Positions 51,411 through 60,218 of a DNA stretch of 64,000 nucleotides are shown in pieces. Each line of letters starts with the position of its first letter. Within the stretch, counting starts at the first letter, position 1. The notes beneath the pieces are model-generated. The model saw nothing but the letters and a program-made list of their open reading frames with translations. It was not told the origin of the DNA and ran no database searches. This DNA comes from Streptomyces sp. NBC_01549 (lineage in GTDB: Bacteria > Actinomycetota > Actinomycetes > Streptomycetales > Streptomycetaceae), in the NCBI RefSeq assembly GCF_026339955.1, contig NZ_JAPEPW010000001.1, forward strand, positions 2,316,001-2,380,000. The letters run 5' to 3'. Position numbers and translations under genes: made by a program.

Positions 51411-52637
51411 GTGATCGCGAACGTATCGGCACACCGGCGGGCGAACGCCTTCGCCCAGGCCCTGGAGGAGCATTCCGACCAGGGCACGGCGGCCGAGCAG
51501 CCCGATGGATCGGCACCGTCCCAGGCTGCGTCGGAACAGACCGAGCAGGGCCTTCTGCTGGCCCTCGCCACCGGTCTCGGCGCGCTGCCCAAACCGGAGC
51601 TGGACCCCGAGGTCAAAATCGTGCAGCGAGCGCAGCTCGTGGCCGCGATGGAGGCCATGCTGCTGGAAGGCACCGCCGCGGGGGGCGAAGGTCCGGACCG
51701 TTCCGTGCCCGAGCAGCGCTCGCACCGGGCACGGGGCGCGCACCGGGCGACCGGACTGGGGAAGCTGCGACCGCGTTCGCGTTTGTCCAAGGGCCTGGCC
51801 GCGGGCGGGCTCACCGTGGGCGTGGCCGCGGGAGCCTTCGGCGGCGTGGCCGCCGCCAGCTCCGACGCCCTGCCCGGTGACTCGCTCTACGGGCTCAAGC
51901 GAGGCATGGAGGACATCAAGCTCGGCCTGGCCCACGGCGACAGCGACCGCGGCGAGCTCTACCTCGACCAGGCGTCCACACGCCTGAGCGAGGCACGCCG
52001 GCTGATGGAGCGCGGCCGCTCCGGCCACCTCGACCACGAGTCACTGGGCGAGATCCGCCGCGCGCTGTCGGGCATGCAGCACGACGCCTCCGAGGGCCAC
52101 CGCCTGCTGTACGAGGCATATGAGCGGGACGGCTCGCTGGGCCCCCTCCAGACCCTGTCCGCCTTCGCACAGTCGCACCGCCAGGCCTGGGGCGCGCTGC
52201 GTGACCGGCTGCCCGTCCAGCTCGGCGACGTCAGTCAGCAGGTCTCGTCGGTGTTCGCCGCCATAGACGAGGAGGTCGACCCACTGCTCCCGGGAACCCC
52301 GGCGAAGGAAGGCACGGGCCGTCACCGGGGTGCCAGTTCGGACGCCCCCGGCTCGTCGTCCGGCACGGACCGTCCGGCGCCCAGCGCCAGCAGCGGCTCC
52401 ACCGCCGGCAGCCACAGCAGCACCGGCAACCCGAAGCCGTCCAGCTCGAGCAGCACCGGCGAGGGCCTGCTCGGCGGCACCACGGGCGGCCTCCTGGACC
52501 CGCCCAAGGACACCACCAGCTCATCCCCGTCGGCCGGCAAGTCCAGCCCGACAAGCGGCGCGCCGGACGTCACCCTGCCCCCGCTGCTGCCCGGTCTCCT
52601 GCCGGGCCTGGGCATCGACAGCGAGGACAACGGGTAA
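51411..52637 (+). CDS. rsbN: Anti-sigma factor RsbN
   Basis: 408 aa from GTG 51411, with a GAGGAGG site. The cytosolic N-terminus (residues 1-125, ANAFAQALEEH) binds BldN. One membrane helix (LAAGGLTVGVAAGAFGGVAAASS, about 127-149) is followed by a DUF5667 extracytoplasmic domain (LPGDSLYGLKRGMEDIKLGLAHGDSDRGELYLDQASTRLSEARRLM) and a long Ser/Gly/Pro-rich tail. It keeps BldN inactive until development. The gene is followed by a 20-bp perfect hairpin. Confidence 0.95.
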   Translation: MIANVSAHRRANAFAQALEEHSDQGTAAEQPDGSAPSQAASEQTEQGLLLALATGLGALPKPELDPEVKIVQRAQLVAAMEAMLLEGTAAGGEGPDRSVPEQRSHRARGAHRATGLGKLRPRSRLSKGLAAGGLTVGVAAGAFGGVAAASSDALPGDSLYGLKRGMEDIKLGLAHGDSDRGELYLDQASTRLSEARRLMERGRSGHLDHESLGEIRRALSGMQHDASEGHRLLYEAYERDGSLGPLQTLSAFAQSHRQAWGALRDRLPVQLGDVSQQVSSVFAAIDEEVDPLLPGTPAKEGTGRHRGASSDAPGSSSGTDRPAPSASSGSTAGSHSSTGNPKPSSSSSTGEGLLGGTTGGLLDPPKDTTSSSPSAGKSSPTSGAPDVTLPPLLPGLLPGLGIDSEDNG

Positions 52638-52644
52638 CTCCGTT

Positions 52645-52690
52645 ACGAGGCTGGGGGCGCCCTTCTCAGAAAGGGCGCCCCCAGCCTCGT
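52645..52690. terminator. Perfect 20-bp hairpin
   Basis: acgaggctgggggcgccctt pairs exactly with the sequence at 52671-52690 around a 6-nt loop. It separates rsbN from the convergent acyltransferase gene. Confidence 0.9.
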
Positions 52691-52750
52691 ACATCTGTCC
52701 GAAGGAAACCGACCGCCGGGCGAACCCGCCTGCCGGAAGCAGACCAGCCG

Positions 52751-53833
52751 TCAGAAGAAGACCGATCGGCGCTGCACCAACAACTTGTACAGCGTGTGCT
52801 GGATCTGCTCCCTGACCTGGTCCGTCAGGTTGAACATCAGCATCGGGTCCTCGACGGCCTCCGGCGGATAGCCGTCCGTGGGAATCGGCTCGCCGAACTG
52901 GATCGTCCACTTCGTGGGGAGCGGCACGGCACCCAGCGGACCCAGCCACGGGAAGGTCGGCGTGATCGGGAAGTACGGGAAGCCCAGCAGCCGCGCCAAC
53001 GTCTTCGCGTTGCCGATCATCGGGTAGATCTCCTCCGCGCCGACGATCGAGCACGGAATGATCGGGACGCCCTGCCGCAGGGCCGTCGACACAAAACCGC
53101 CCCTGCCGAAACGTTGCAGCTTGTAGCGCTCGCTGAACGGCTTCCCGATGCCCTTGAAGCCCTCCGGCATCACGCCCACCAGTTCGCCGCGCTCCAGGAG
53201 CCGTTCGGCGTCCTCGGCGCAGGCGAGGGTGTGACCGGCCTTGCGGGCCAGCTCGTTGACCACCGGCAGCATGAAGACCAGGTCGGCCGCGAGGAGGCGC
53301 AGATGGCGGCTCTCGGGGTGGTTGTCGTGGACGGCGACCTGCATCATCAGGCCGTCCAGCGGGAGGGTGCCCGAGTGGTTGGCGACGATCAGGGCGCCGC
53401 CGTCGGTCGGGATGTTCTCGATGCCCTTCACCTCGACCCGGAAGTACTTCTCGTACAGCGGGCGGATCAGGGACATCAGGACCTGCTCGGTGAGCTCCTG
53501 GTCGTACCCGAAGTCATCGATCTCGTAGTCCCCGGTGAGACGCCGGCGCAGAAAGGCGAGGCCACCGGCGACGCGCCGTTCCAGCCCGCCGCCCTCCCGC
53601 GCCTGCGACGTCGACGGCGCGTTCTTCGGCGTCGACGGCTGAGGCGGCTGTTCCTCACGCGTCACAGGAACATCATCCTGCGGGAAGGGCCGGTCGGGCA
53701 GGGGCTGGACCTCACGTACCACCACGGGATCGCCCTTGCGCCGGTTCCCCGCGGCCCGCCGCCGCGGCGGGCGCTGCACAGCACCCCCGCGCGACCGGTC
53801 GTCGTCGAACGGAATGACCTTGGCGTCCGCCAT
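52751..53833 (-). CDS. Lysophospholipid acyltransferase family protein
   Basis: 360 aa. After a disordered charged N-terminus of about 110 residues comes the PlsC-like domain: ALIVANHSGTLPLDGLMMQ, an actinobacterial variant of the NHx4D motif, VMPEGFKGIGKPFSERYKLQRFGRGGFV (the EG.R equivalent), and VPIIPCSIVGAEEIYP. It acylates a lysophospholipid-type acceptor at the membrane. Its start is 14 nt from the epimerase stop, on the same strand, so they probably form an operon. The same gene pair follows bldN-rsbN in other Streptomyces. Confidence 0.9.
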   Translation of the reverse strand: MADAKVIPFDDDRSRGGAVQRPPRRRAAGNRRKGDPVVVREVQPLPDRPFPQDDVPVTREEQPPQPSTPKNAPSTSQAREGGGLERRVAGGLAFLRRRLTGDYEIDDFGYDQELTEQVLMSLIRPLYEKYFRVEVKGIENIPTDGGALIVANHSGTLPLDGLMMQVAVHDNHPESRHLRLLAADLVFMLPVVNELARKAGHTLACAEDAERLLERGELVGVMPEGFKGIGKPFSERYKLQRFGRGGFVSTALRQGVPIIPCSIVGAEEIYPMIGNAKTLARLLGFPYFPITPTFPWLGPLGAVPLPTKWTIQFGEPIPTDGYPPEAVEDPMLMFNLTDQVREQIQHTLYKLLVQRRSVFF

Positions 53834-53847
53834 CGTCGATGCGCTCC

Positions 53848-54909
53848 TCAGTTGGCGCTCAGTGTCGGGGGGTGGCCGCCGCCCACATGACGCAGCGCGG
53901 CGATCCGGTCGACGGCCCCCGCGAGGGCCTCGGGGGGCAGGAGTCCGGGCCCCCGGCTGCGTGCGAAGTCCGCGAACGTCTCCGCGGTCGAGTATCTCGG
54001 TTTATAGCCCAGCGTCTCGCGCATCTGGTTCGTCGACACGACCCTGCCGTGGGTGAGCAGCCGCAGCTGCTCGGGGGAGAAGTCCGTCACGCCCAGGGTA
54101 CGCACCGCCGTGCCCGCCCAGCTGAGCGCCGGCAGTAGCAGGGGCACCGTGGGACGCCCCAGCCGTCGGGCGCACTGCGAGAGCAACAGGACGCCGTCTC
54201 CGGCGATGTTGAAGGTTCCGCTGTTGAGAGTGCCGCGCTCCGGATCGTCCGAGGCGATCCGCAGCACCTCGATCACGTCGTCCTCGTGCACGAACTGCAG
54301 CCGCGGGTCGTAGCCGAAGACGGTCGGCAGCACCGGCAGCGCGAAGTACGAGGCGAGCGGCGAGTCGGCGCTCGGCCCGAGGATGTTCGCGAACCGCAGC
54401 ACACACACGGCGACGTCGGGGCGCCGCCGCGCGAAGCCACGCACATACCCCTCGACCTCCACCGTGTCCTTCGCGAAGCCGCCGCTGGGCAGCGACTTGG
54501 GCGGGGTGGTCTCGGTGAACACGGCCGGATCCCGCGGCGCGGACCCGTAGACGTTCGTACTGGACTTCACGACCAGCCGCTTGACCGACGGGGACTTCTG
54601 GCAGGCGCCCAGCAGCTGCATGGTGCCGATGACGTTGGTCTCCTTGACCGTCGTCCGGCTGCCACCGCCCAGCGCGATGCCCGTCACGTCCATGTGGACG
54701 ACCGTGTCGACGGAGTGCTCGGCGAGCACGCGGGCGATCGTGGGCTGGCGGATGTCGGCCTGGACGAACTCGGCCCCGCCCAGATGGTGCTCGGGCAGCA
54801 CCGCGTCCACGGCGATCACCCGGTCAACCTGGGGGTCACGCTGGATCCGTCGTACGAACCGGCCTCCCAGTTGACGAGCCACTCCGGTGACGAGCACGAC
54901 CTTCCCCAA
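53848..54909 (-). CDS. NAD-dependent epimerase/dehydratase
   Basis: 353 aa from a TTG start at 54909 (GAGAGG site 8 nt upstream): L/M-G-K-V-V-L-V-T-G-V-A-R-Q-L-G-G. The glycine-rich loop TGVARQLGG is a variant of GxxGxxG. VVHMDVTGIALGGG, NVIGTMQLLGACQ, and VVKSSTNVYGSAPRDPA with catalytic Ser-Tyr surroundings follow. LRFANILGPSADSPLASYF and the second half fit the extended SDR family. Substrate unknown, possibly a sugar nucleotide. Probably co-transcribed with the acyltransferase. Confidence 0.9.
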   Translation of the reverse strand: MGKVVLVTGVARQLGGRFVRRIQRDPQVDRVIAVDAVLPEHHLGGAEFVQADIRQPTIARVLAEHSVDTVVHMDVTGIALGGGSRTTVKETNVIGTMQLLGACQKSPSVKRLVVKSSTNVYGSAPRDPAVFTETTPPKSLPSGGFAKDTVEVEGYVRGFARRRPDVAVCVLRFANILGPSADSPLASYFALPVLPTVFGYDPRLQFVHEDDVIEVLRIASDDPERGTLNSGTFNIAGDGVLLLSQCARRLGRPTVPLLLPALSWAGTAVRTLGVTDFSPEQLRLLTHGRVVSTNQMRETLGYKPRYSTAETFADFARSRGPGLLPPEALAGAVDRIAALRHVGGGHPPTLSAN

Positions 54910-55376
54910 GATCAGCGCCTCTCTTCCCGTTCTGCGCGTAAGCGGACGTAGCTCTGCTCGTACCCTGCCGTGTTCCCCGTGTGCCGCCAACCTAGCGGGT
55001 TGATGTTGCGCTGTGATGACCGCCCGATGCACGAAGTGACGACAGCCACAGACATACGATCAGACCAAGCCACACGGCACATGGGCGTACGCACAGCATC
55101 GCCCTCGGGAGCCCTCGCGCAGGAGACGCGCGCCGCTCCCCGCGGAAAGTACCCGCTCTGGGCGAAAGCCGCCGCGACGGAGGAGGCCGGTACGAAGGAA
55201 CCCGGTTCCGGAGGAACCCGGTGCGGCGGGAGAGCGGGCCCCGCCCCAGGGCCCCGGTCGGGCCCGGGCCGGAAAACGGCTGTGGCCCCCCACCGGCTGG
55301 TGGGGGGCCACAGAGCGCGCCGTTCGCAGCGCTCGCACAAGCGCAAAGACGAGCCCCGGCGATGCGGGGCACGGCC
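54910..55376. other. Intergenic region, GC-rich palindromes
   Basis: About 470 nt between the epimerase start and the bS22 gene stop. No convincing gene. It includes GC-rich palindromes near 55185-55270 and the bS22 terminator. Confidence 0.45.
55281..55312. terminator. Perfect 14-bp hairpin downstream of bS22
   Basis: tgtggccccccacc pairs exactly with ggtggggggccaca around a 4-nt loop. On the minus strand it lies 64 nt past the bS22 stop. Confidence 0.85.
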
Positions 55377-55475
55377 CTACTTCTTGTTGCGACGCTGAAC
55401 GCGAGTGCGCTTGAGCAGCTTGCGGTGCTTCTTCTTGGCCATCCGCTTGCGCCGCTTCTTGATAACAGAGCCCAC
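55377..55475 (-). CDS. Small ribosomal protein bS22 (AURKAIP1/COX24 domain)
   Basis: 32 aa, from GTG 55475: [20 protein letters not shown] and a basic remainder ending NKK. Over half of the residues are Lys or Arg. It matches the actinobacterial 30S protein bS22, first seen in mycobacterial ribosomes, which binds 16S rRNA near the decoding centre. A gene this short is easily missed. Followed by a strong terminator. Confidence 0.88.
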   Translation of the reverse strand: MGSVIKKRRKRMAKKKHRKLLKRTRVQRRNKK

Positions 55476-55640
55476 GACTACCCTCGCTCACTTCTCTTTA
55501 CTCGGTGCTGGGCTGCATGGGCCCACACGACCTATGAGGGGCCAGCCTACCCGTCCGAGCGCCGAGGTCGTAATCGAGGGGATCCGAGTGGATTCCCGAG
55601 GCGGCCACAAGGGCCTCTCGGGAACCCCTCGGAGCAACCG

Positions 55641-55853
55641 TCAGGCCGTCTCCACCCCCACATAGCTCTCGCGGAGGTACTCGTGAACCGCTTGCTCCGG
55701 CACCCGGAAGGACCTCCCCACCCGGATCGCCGGCAGATGACCGCTGTGCACCAAGCGGTACACGGTCATCTTCGACACTCGCATCACCGAGGCGACTTCC
55801 GCCACGGTAAGGAACTGAACCTCGTTCAGAGGCCTCTCGCCAGCTGCAGCCAT
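55641..55853 (-). CDS. BldC-like MerR-type DNA-binding protein (excisionase fold)
   Basis: 70 aa from ATG 55853 (AGGTG site). A single winged helix-turn-helix: FLTVAEVASVMRVSKMTVYRLVHSGHLPAIRVGRSFRVPEQAVHEYL. The same fold is used by BldC, an atypical MerR-family developmental regulator, and by phage excisionases. No sensor domain. Its conserved place next to bS22 suggests a core chromosomal regulator and not a phage gene. Target unknown. Confidence 0.9.
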   Translation of the reverse strand: MAAAGERPLNEVQFLTVAEVASVMRVSKMTVYRLVHSGHLPAIRVGRSFRVPEQAVHEYLRESYVGVETA

Positions 55854-55982
55854 GACACACCTGAACCTTCCGCACTCGACGGCCACCGGCTTCCCCTTCC
55901 GGTGACTCTTCGTCGTTGCGTGCTCACTCCCCAATGTAGGGGCGGGTGATGCGAGTGGGGAAGAGGGGATGCCATCGGCCGC

Positions 55983-56798
55983 CTACTGTGACAGACACGC
56001 TCGATTGAGTACATAGCGAGTAAGCGGTCGGTAGTAATCAGACCGCACAGCGTCATCAAGCGGAACGACGACGGACACCCGCCCCTCTGCCTCTCCGACG
56101 AAGAGCGCAGGATCGTCCGTATCGGCCAGCCCCATGGCCTCGAACCCCAGCTGACCTGCTCCGCAGACCCAACCGTGGTCCCCGATGACGAGCTCCGGGA
56201 GCGGTCCGCCGGCCTCCGCGGCGGCCGCCAGAACGGTCCGAACCGGGAGCGGCGAGTGGGTGTGTGCGCCGGTCGCACCACCGGGGGCTTGCGCGCCGGG
56301 TTCGCGTACCAACGCGACACCTTGTACGTAGTCAAGGTTGTACGTGCGTAGACCGAACCGGGTCGTTATGTCGACAGAGCTACCCTGCGCGGGGGTGAGG
56401 ACGGTACATCCCGCCGCCGACAGGGCGTCCGCGAGGGCGGCGTAGAAACCGAGCAGACGGTGCGGATGACCGGTCCCGAGGAGCACCGCCTCACGCCTTC
56501 GGGCCGCCGTTCCGAGCCGCGCCGCGAAGGAATCGAGCGCGGCCAAAGTCCGCTCAGGGTCGATCACATCATGCCCGCTCGTGTGCGTCGGGTCGGCCGA
56601 AACTCCACACTTGTCCGCCATCAACTCGATCAGGTCCCGGGGTCCCCATGTCCACTCGGGATCGAGCCCGATCAACACACGGGGGTCACGGGCCACGAAG
56701 AGCCGATAACTCCGCAGACTCTCCTCACGCGAGGTGGCAACGGGCCCGGCCAACCGGGCCGCCAGCAGGTGCGCACGTAATGCTCCGGTGCTCAACAC
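55983..56798 (-). CDS. Putative phosphatase, conserved in Streptomyces
   Basis: 271 aa. I recognise the pattern as one commonly named 'phosphatase' in Streptomyces but see no textbook HAD or PPM signature. [75 protein letters not shown] and ELVIGDHGWVCGAGQLGFEAMGLADTDDPALFVGEAEG stand out; HPH and DHGW could bind metal. No membrane segment. The gene starts 130 nt upstream of the BldC-like gene on the same strand. Confidence 0.7.
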   Translation of the reverse strand: MLSTGALRAHLLAARLAGPVATSREESLRSYRLFVARDPRVLIGLDPEWTWGPRDLIELMADKCGVSADPTHTSGHDVIDPERTLAALDSFAARLGTAARRREAVLLGTGHPHRLLGFYAALADALSAAGCTVLTPAQGSSVDITTRFGLRTYNLDYVQGVALVREPGAQAPGGATGAHTHSPLPVRTVLAAAAEAGGPLPELVIGDHGWVCGAGQLGFEAMGLADTDDPALFVGEAEGRVSVVVPLDDAVRSDYYRPLTRYVLNRACLSQ

Positions 56799-56928
56799 GA
56801 CAGCGATGCTGACGCACCCGAGCCCTCTTCACCCGAATTTCCCGAAAACGCCCCACAGTTGGCGTAATGCACACTCTGCCCCGGCTGTCCCCGCCGGGAG
56901 CCGGGGCGCAGGTGGGGACGGGTGGGTG

Positions 56929-58101
56929 TCAGGGGAGGAGGCCCCGCAGGGGGAACGCCGCGCGGCGCGTCGCGACGATCGCCTGGTCGAGGCGGTCCGC
57001 CGGGTCGTACCCGGACTCCCACCCCTTCCAGGACACGGGCCACCGCCCGTCCGTCATCCGCATGGGCGCCAACTGCCGCGTACGAGCGAAGACTTCCTGC
57101 CGCCAGCTCTCGGGAATCACCGTCTCGGGGTCGATGGGCCGCCCCGCCGCGACGGCGACCAGATGCGTCCACGACCGCGGTACGACCTCCACGACCGCGT
57201 ACCCGCCGCCACCCAACGCGACCCACCGCCCGTCGGCGTACTCGTGCGCCAGGTCGTGACAGGCGACCTGCACGGCCCGCTGCGCGTCGAGCGAGACGGC
57301 GAGATGAGCGAGCGGATCCTCGAAGTGGGTGTCGGCACCGTGCTGGGTGACAAGCACCTGCGGCTGAAAGTCGGCGATGAGCTCGGGCACCACGGAGTGG
57401 AAGGCCCGCAGCCACCCCGCGTCCCCCGTCCCGGCCGGCAGCGCGACATTGACGGCGGCGCCCTCCGCCGAGGCGGCTCCCGTCTCCTCCGGCCACCCGG
57501 TCTGCGGGAACAGCGTCCGAGGATGCTCGTGCAGCGAGATCGTCAGAACCCGGGGGTCCTCCCAGAACGCCGCCTGCACCCCGTCCCCGTGGTGCACGTC
57601 GACATCCACGTACGCGACCCGTTCGGCCCCCAGTTCCAGCAGCCGCGCGATCGCGAGCGAGGCGTCGTTGTAGATACAGAACCCGGACGCCCCGCCCGGC
57701 ATCGCATGGTGCAGCCCACCCGCGAAGTTCACCGCGTGCAGCGCGTCCCCGCGCCACACCGCCTCCGCCGCCCCGACCGACTGCCCCGCGATCAGCGCGG
57801 AGACCTCGTGCATTCCCGCGAAGGCGGGATCGTCCATGGTCCCGAGCCCGTACGAGGCGTCCGCGGCCCCCGGATCCACCGACGCGGCCTTGACCGCCTC
57901 CACGTAGTCCTCGCGATGCACGAGCCGCAACGTCGACTCCCCGGCCGGCTTCGCCGCGACGACGTCCATCTCCCGATCGAGCCCGAAGGCATCGACCAGT
58001 CGCCGGGTCAGCGCCAGCCGGACCGGATCCATCGGATGGTCCGGGCCGAAGTCATAGCCCGTTACTGCCTCGTCCCACATCAGCTGTGCGCGGCCGCTCA
58101 T
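56929..58101 (-). CDS. acuC: AcuC-type histone deacetylase family protein
   Basis: 390 aa from ATG 58101. Zinc deacetylase fold: HPMDPVRLALTRRLVDAFGL, FAGGLHHAMPGGASGFCIYND, ERVAYVDVDVHHGDGVQAAFWEDPRVLTISLHEHP, and VALGGGGYAV; His-Asp-Asp ligands are present. AcuC removes acetyl groups from lysines of acetyl-CoA synthetase in Bacillus. Its first 50 nt overlap the end of the MFS gene in another frame, so the two form an operon. The stop lies 130 nt from the upstream gene for the putative phosphatase. Confidence 0.92.
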   Translation of the reverse strand: MSGRAQLMWDEAVTGYDFGPDHPMDPVRLALTRRLVDAFGLDREMDVVAAKPAGESTLRLVHREDYVEAVKAASVDPGAADASYGLGTMDDPAFAGMHEVSALIAGQSVGAAEAVWRGDALHAVNFAGGLHHAMPGGASGFCIYNDASLAIARLLELGAERVAYVDVDVHHGDGVQAAFWEDPRVLTISLHEHPRTLFPQTGWPEETGAASAEGAAVNVALPAGTGDAGWLRAFHSVVPELIADFQPQVLVTQHGADTHFEDPLAHLAVSLDAQRAVQVACHDLAHEYADGRWVALGGGGYAVVEVVPRSWTHLVAVAAGRPIDPETVIPESWRQEVFARTRQLAPMRMTDGRWPVSWKGWESGYDPADRLDQAIVATRRAAFPLRGLLP

Positions 58102-59302
58102 GTCCGTCACCGTATCGGTCCGGTTCGGGCGCGAACGAGCGGGCGTACCCCAAGGTCGCCAGGACCAACACCATCGGCACAAGCATGGCGCCCCGGTAGT
58201 TCCAGGCGTCGCCCAACGCCCCCACCAACGGTGAACCGATCAAGAACCCCACGTAATTGAAGATGTTCAGCCTCGCGATGGCCGTATCCGAAGCCCCGGG
58301 GAACAACCGCCCGGCCGCCGCGAACGTCTGCGGCACCAGCACGCACAGTCCGAGCCCCAGCAGAGTGAACCCGAGCATCCCTACCCACGCCCCGGGCGCC
58401 CCCGCCACCACCGCGAATCCCAGCGCCGCCACGACCGCTCCCAGCCGTACGACGGCCACCGCCCCGAACCGCCGCACCCCGAAGTCCCCGACGGCCCGCC
58501 CCACCAGCGTCATGACCATGTAGACGTTGTACGGAACGGTCGCCAACTGCTCCGAACTGCCCAGCACGTCCTGCAGATACTTCGCGCTCCAGTTGGAGAC
58601 CGTCGAGTCCCCGATGTACGCGAACGTCATCACCAGACACAGCGGCAACAGCAGCCTGAAGACCAGGGCTCCGCTCTCCCCCTGCGCCTTCCCGGCCCCG
58701 GCATCGACGTCGGCAGCGGCATCGGTATCGGGACCAGAAGCGGCGCCCCCGTCGACGTACCACCGACTCCCCACGAAAGCCGCCGGCAGCAGTACCAGCA
58801 CCACCGGCAGATAGGACACGAAGAGCGAGAGATGCCAGTGCGCCCCCGCCCACGCGAGCGAGGCGCCCAAGATCCCGCCCAGGCTGTACGTGGCGTGGAA
58901 ACCGAGCATGATGCTGCGTCCGTACGTCCGCTGGAGGCTCACTCCGAGCATGTTCATGGAGGCGTCCAGCGCGCCGACCGCGAGCCCGAAGGCGCCGAGT
59001 GCGACCGCCAGTTCGACCAGCCGGTCCCCCGACCCGACCCCAAGGAGCGCCAGGAGCACAACGGGCTGGGACCAGCGCAGCAGCCGGCTGGGCCGTATTC
59101 GCTTCACCAGCTGCTCGGTCGTCACGCTCCCGACCCCGGCGAGGATCGGCACGGCGGCCAGGAACGCGGGCAGCAGCCCGTCGGAGACGCCGTAGCGGTC
59201 CTGGATGGCCGGAATGCGCGTCACGAGCAGAGCGAAGGTGGCGCCCTGAGCGAAGAAGCTGAACGCCAAAGAGGCCCTACCGCGCCGCAGCACATCTGTC
59301 AT
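58052..59302 (-). CDS. MFS transporter
   Basis: 416 aa with about twelve membrane helices. LAFSFFAQGATFALLVTRIPAIQDRYGVSDGLLPAFLAAVPILAGVGSV is the first pair of helices with the MFS motif A region (VTTEQLVKRIRPSRLLRW); GFHATYSLGGILGASLAW is the third. A disordered loop (DTDAAADVDAGAGKAQGES) splits the two halves. Belongs to the sugar/FucP-like or YbjJ-like branch; substrate unknown. The 3' end overlaps acuC by 50 nt. Confidence 0.9.
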   Translation of the reverse strand: MTDVLRRGRASLAFSFFAQGATFALLVTRIPAIQDRYGVSDGLLPAFLAAVPILAGVGSVTTEQLVKRIRPSRLLRWSQPVVLLALLGVGSGDRLVELAVALGAFGLAVGALDASMNMLGVSLQRTYGRSIMLGFHATYSLGGILGASLAWAGAHWHLSLFVSYLPVVLVLLPAAFVGSRWYVDGGAASGPDTDAAADVDAGAGKAQGESGALVFRLLLPLCLVMTFAYIGDSTVSNWSAKYLQDVLGSSEQLATVPYNVYMVMTLVGRAVGDFGVRRFGAVAVVRLGAVVAALGFAVVAGAPGAWVGMLGFTLLGLGLCVLVPQTFAAAGRLFPGASDTAIARLNIFNYVGFLIGSPLVGALGDAWNYRGAMLVPMVLVLATLGYARSFAPEPDRYGDGHERPRTADVGRGSNGL

Positions 59303-59362
59303 GGCGGCGAGCGTAGGGCCCCGGCTTACCGGTGGGTAGATCCAACCGAAGATGAATTCTGC

Positions 59363-60085
59363 TCAACTCTTCGGCTGAGAGGTCCTGGCGACCTCGTTCT
59401 CCAGCATCTTCTCCATCGGACCGACCGCCAGCCGCCCAGCGACCAGGATCGCCACCGCGATCGAGCTGATCATCACGACCGTGCCCAGCCAGACCATCGT
59501 GTCGACCGGCAGGGTGTACGCCCCCAAGACCCGCGCGACGCACTCCCCGAGCAGCACCACGCCCCAGACCAGGGAGAAGGTCCGCTCGGCCTTCCGGAAC
59601 CGCGGGGAGCCGGCCGCCAGCCGGTCCCATGCGGCGTTCTTGTCCGCGTCGCCCTTGATGAGGAACGGCTTCATGCCCGCCGTCATCATCGGCCGGCCGA
59701 GCTTCACGGACACCAGGATGCCGATGCCGATCGCGCTGCTGACCCCGCTGTCCTTGGCCAGCATCAGCCGCGGGTCACCGGCGACGAGGCTGAGGGCCAG
59801 CCCGACGACGTTGACGAACAGGATCAGCCCGGCCAGGGCGTTGGCCCTGCGCTCCTTCACCGCGCTCCACACGGTCCGCACGGCGGGCACCACGCTGCTC
59901 CAGCCGAGGGCCGCCATGGTGCTCATGCCGAACCCGCTCTTGAGGAGGTAGTACGACCCGACGGGCACCGCCACGTCGAGGATCAGCGGCAGGAAGCTGG
60001 GCCGGGCGGCGAGGTCGGCGCTCGTGGCGGCCGATGCCTCGACGGTGGTCGCTCCAGTGCTGGTCTCGATGGCCGTGATGCTCAT
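59363..60085 (-). CDS. VC0807-family membrane protein
   Basis: 240 aa. Six or so hydrophobic helices: LPLILDVAVPVGSYYLLKS, MAALGWSSVVPAVRTVWSA, NALAGLILFVNVVGLALSLVAG, SAIGIGILVSVKLG, FSLVWGVVLLGECVARVLG and MVWLGTVVMISSIAVAILVAGRL. Matches the pattern of the VC0807-type family (conserved DRLAAGSPRFRKAERTFSLVWG). Unknown role. Co-directional with the MFS gene, with a 60-nt gap. Confidence 0.82.
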   Translation of the reverse strand: MSITAIETSTGATTVEASAATSADLAARPSFLPLILDVAVPVGSYYLLKSGFGMSTMAALGWSSVVPAVRTVWSAVKERRANALAGLILFVNVVGLALSLVAGDPRLMLAKDSGVSSAIGIGILVSVKLGRPMMTAGMKPFLIKGDADKNAAWDRLAAGSPRFRKAERTFSLVWGVVLLGECVARVLGAYTLPVDTMVWLGTVVMISSIAVAILVAGRLAVGPMEKMLENEVARTSQPKS

Positions 60086-60218
60086 GATCGGGTCCCTCCG
60101 TCGTCGCTGTGTACGTCCCGTTCGATGTACTCAGCTTCGCGGTCGGACCCCACTCGCCAACAGAAACGATCGTCCGGAGCTCGGCGTGACAAATGTCAGT
60201 GCCGTGCGATGGGTGCCG

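Noticed and set aside
54970..55398. A 142-codon plus-strand frame antisense to bS22
   Set aside because: Overlaps bS22 and its terminator; composition is not protein-like.
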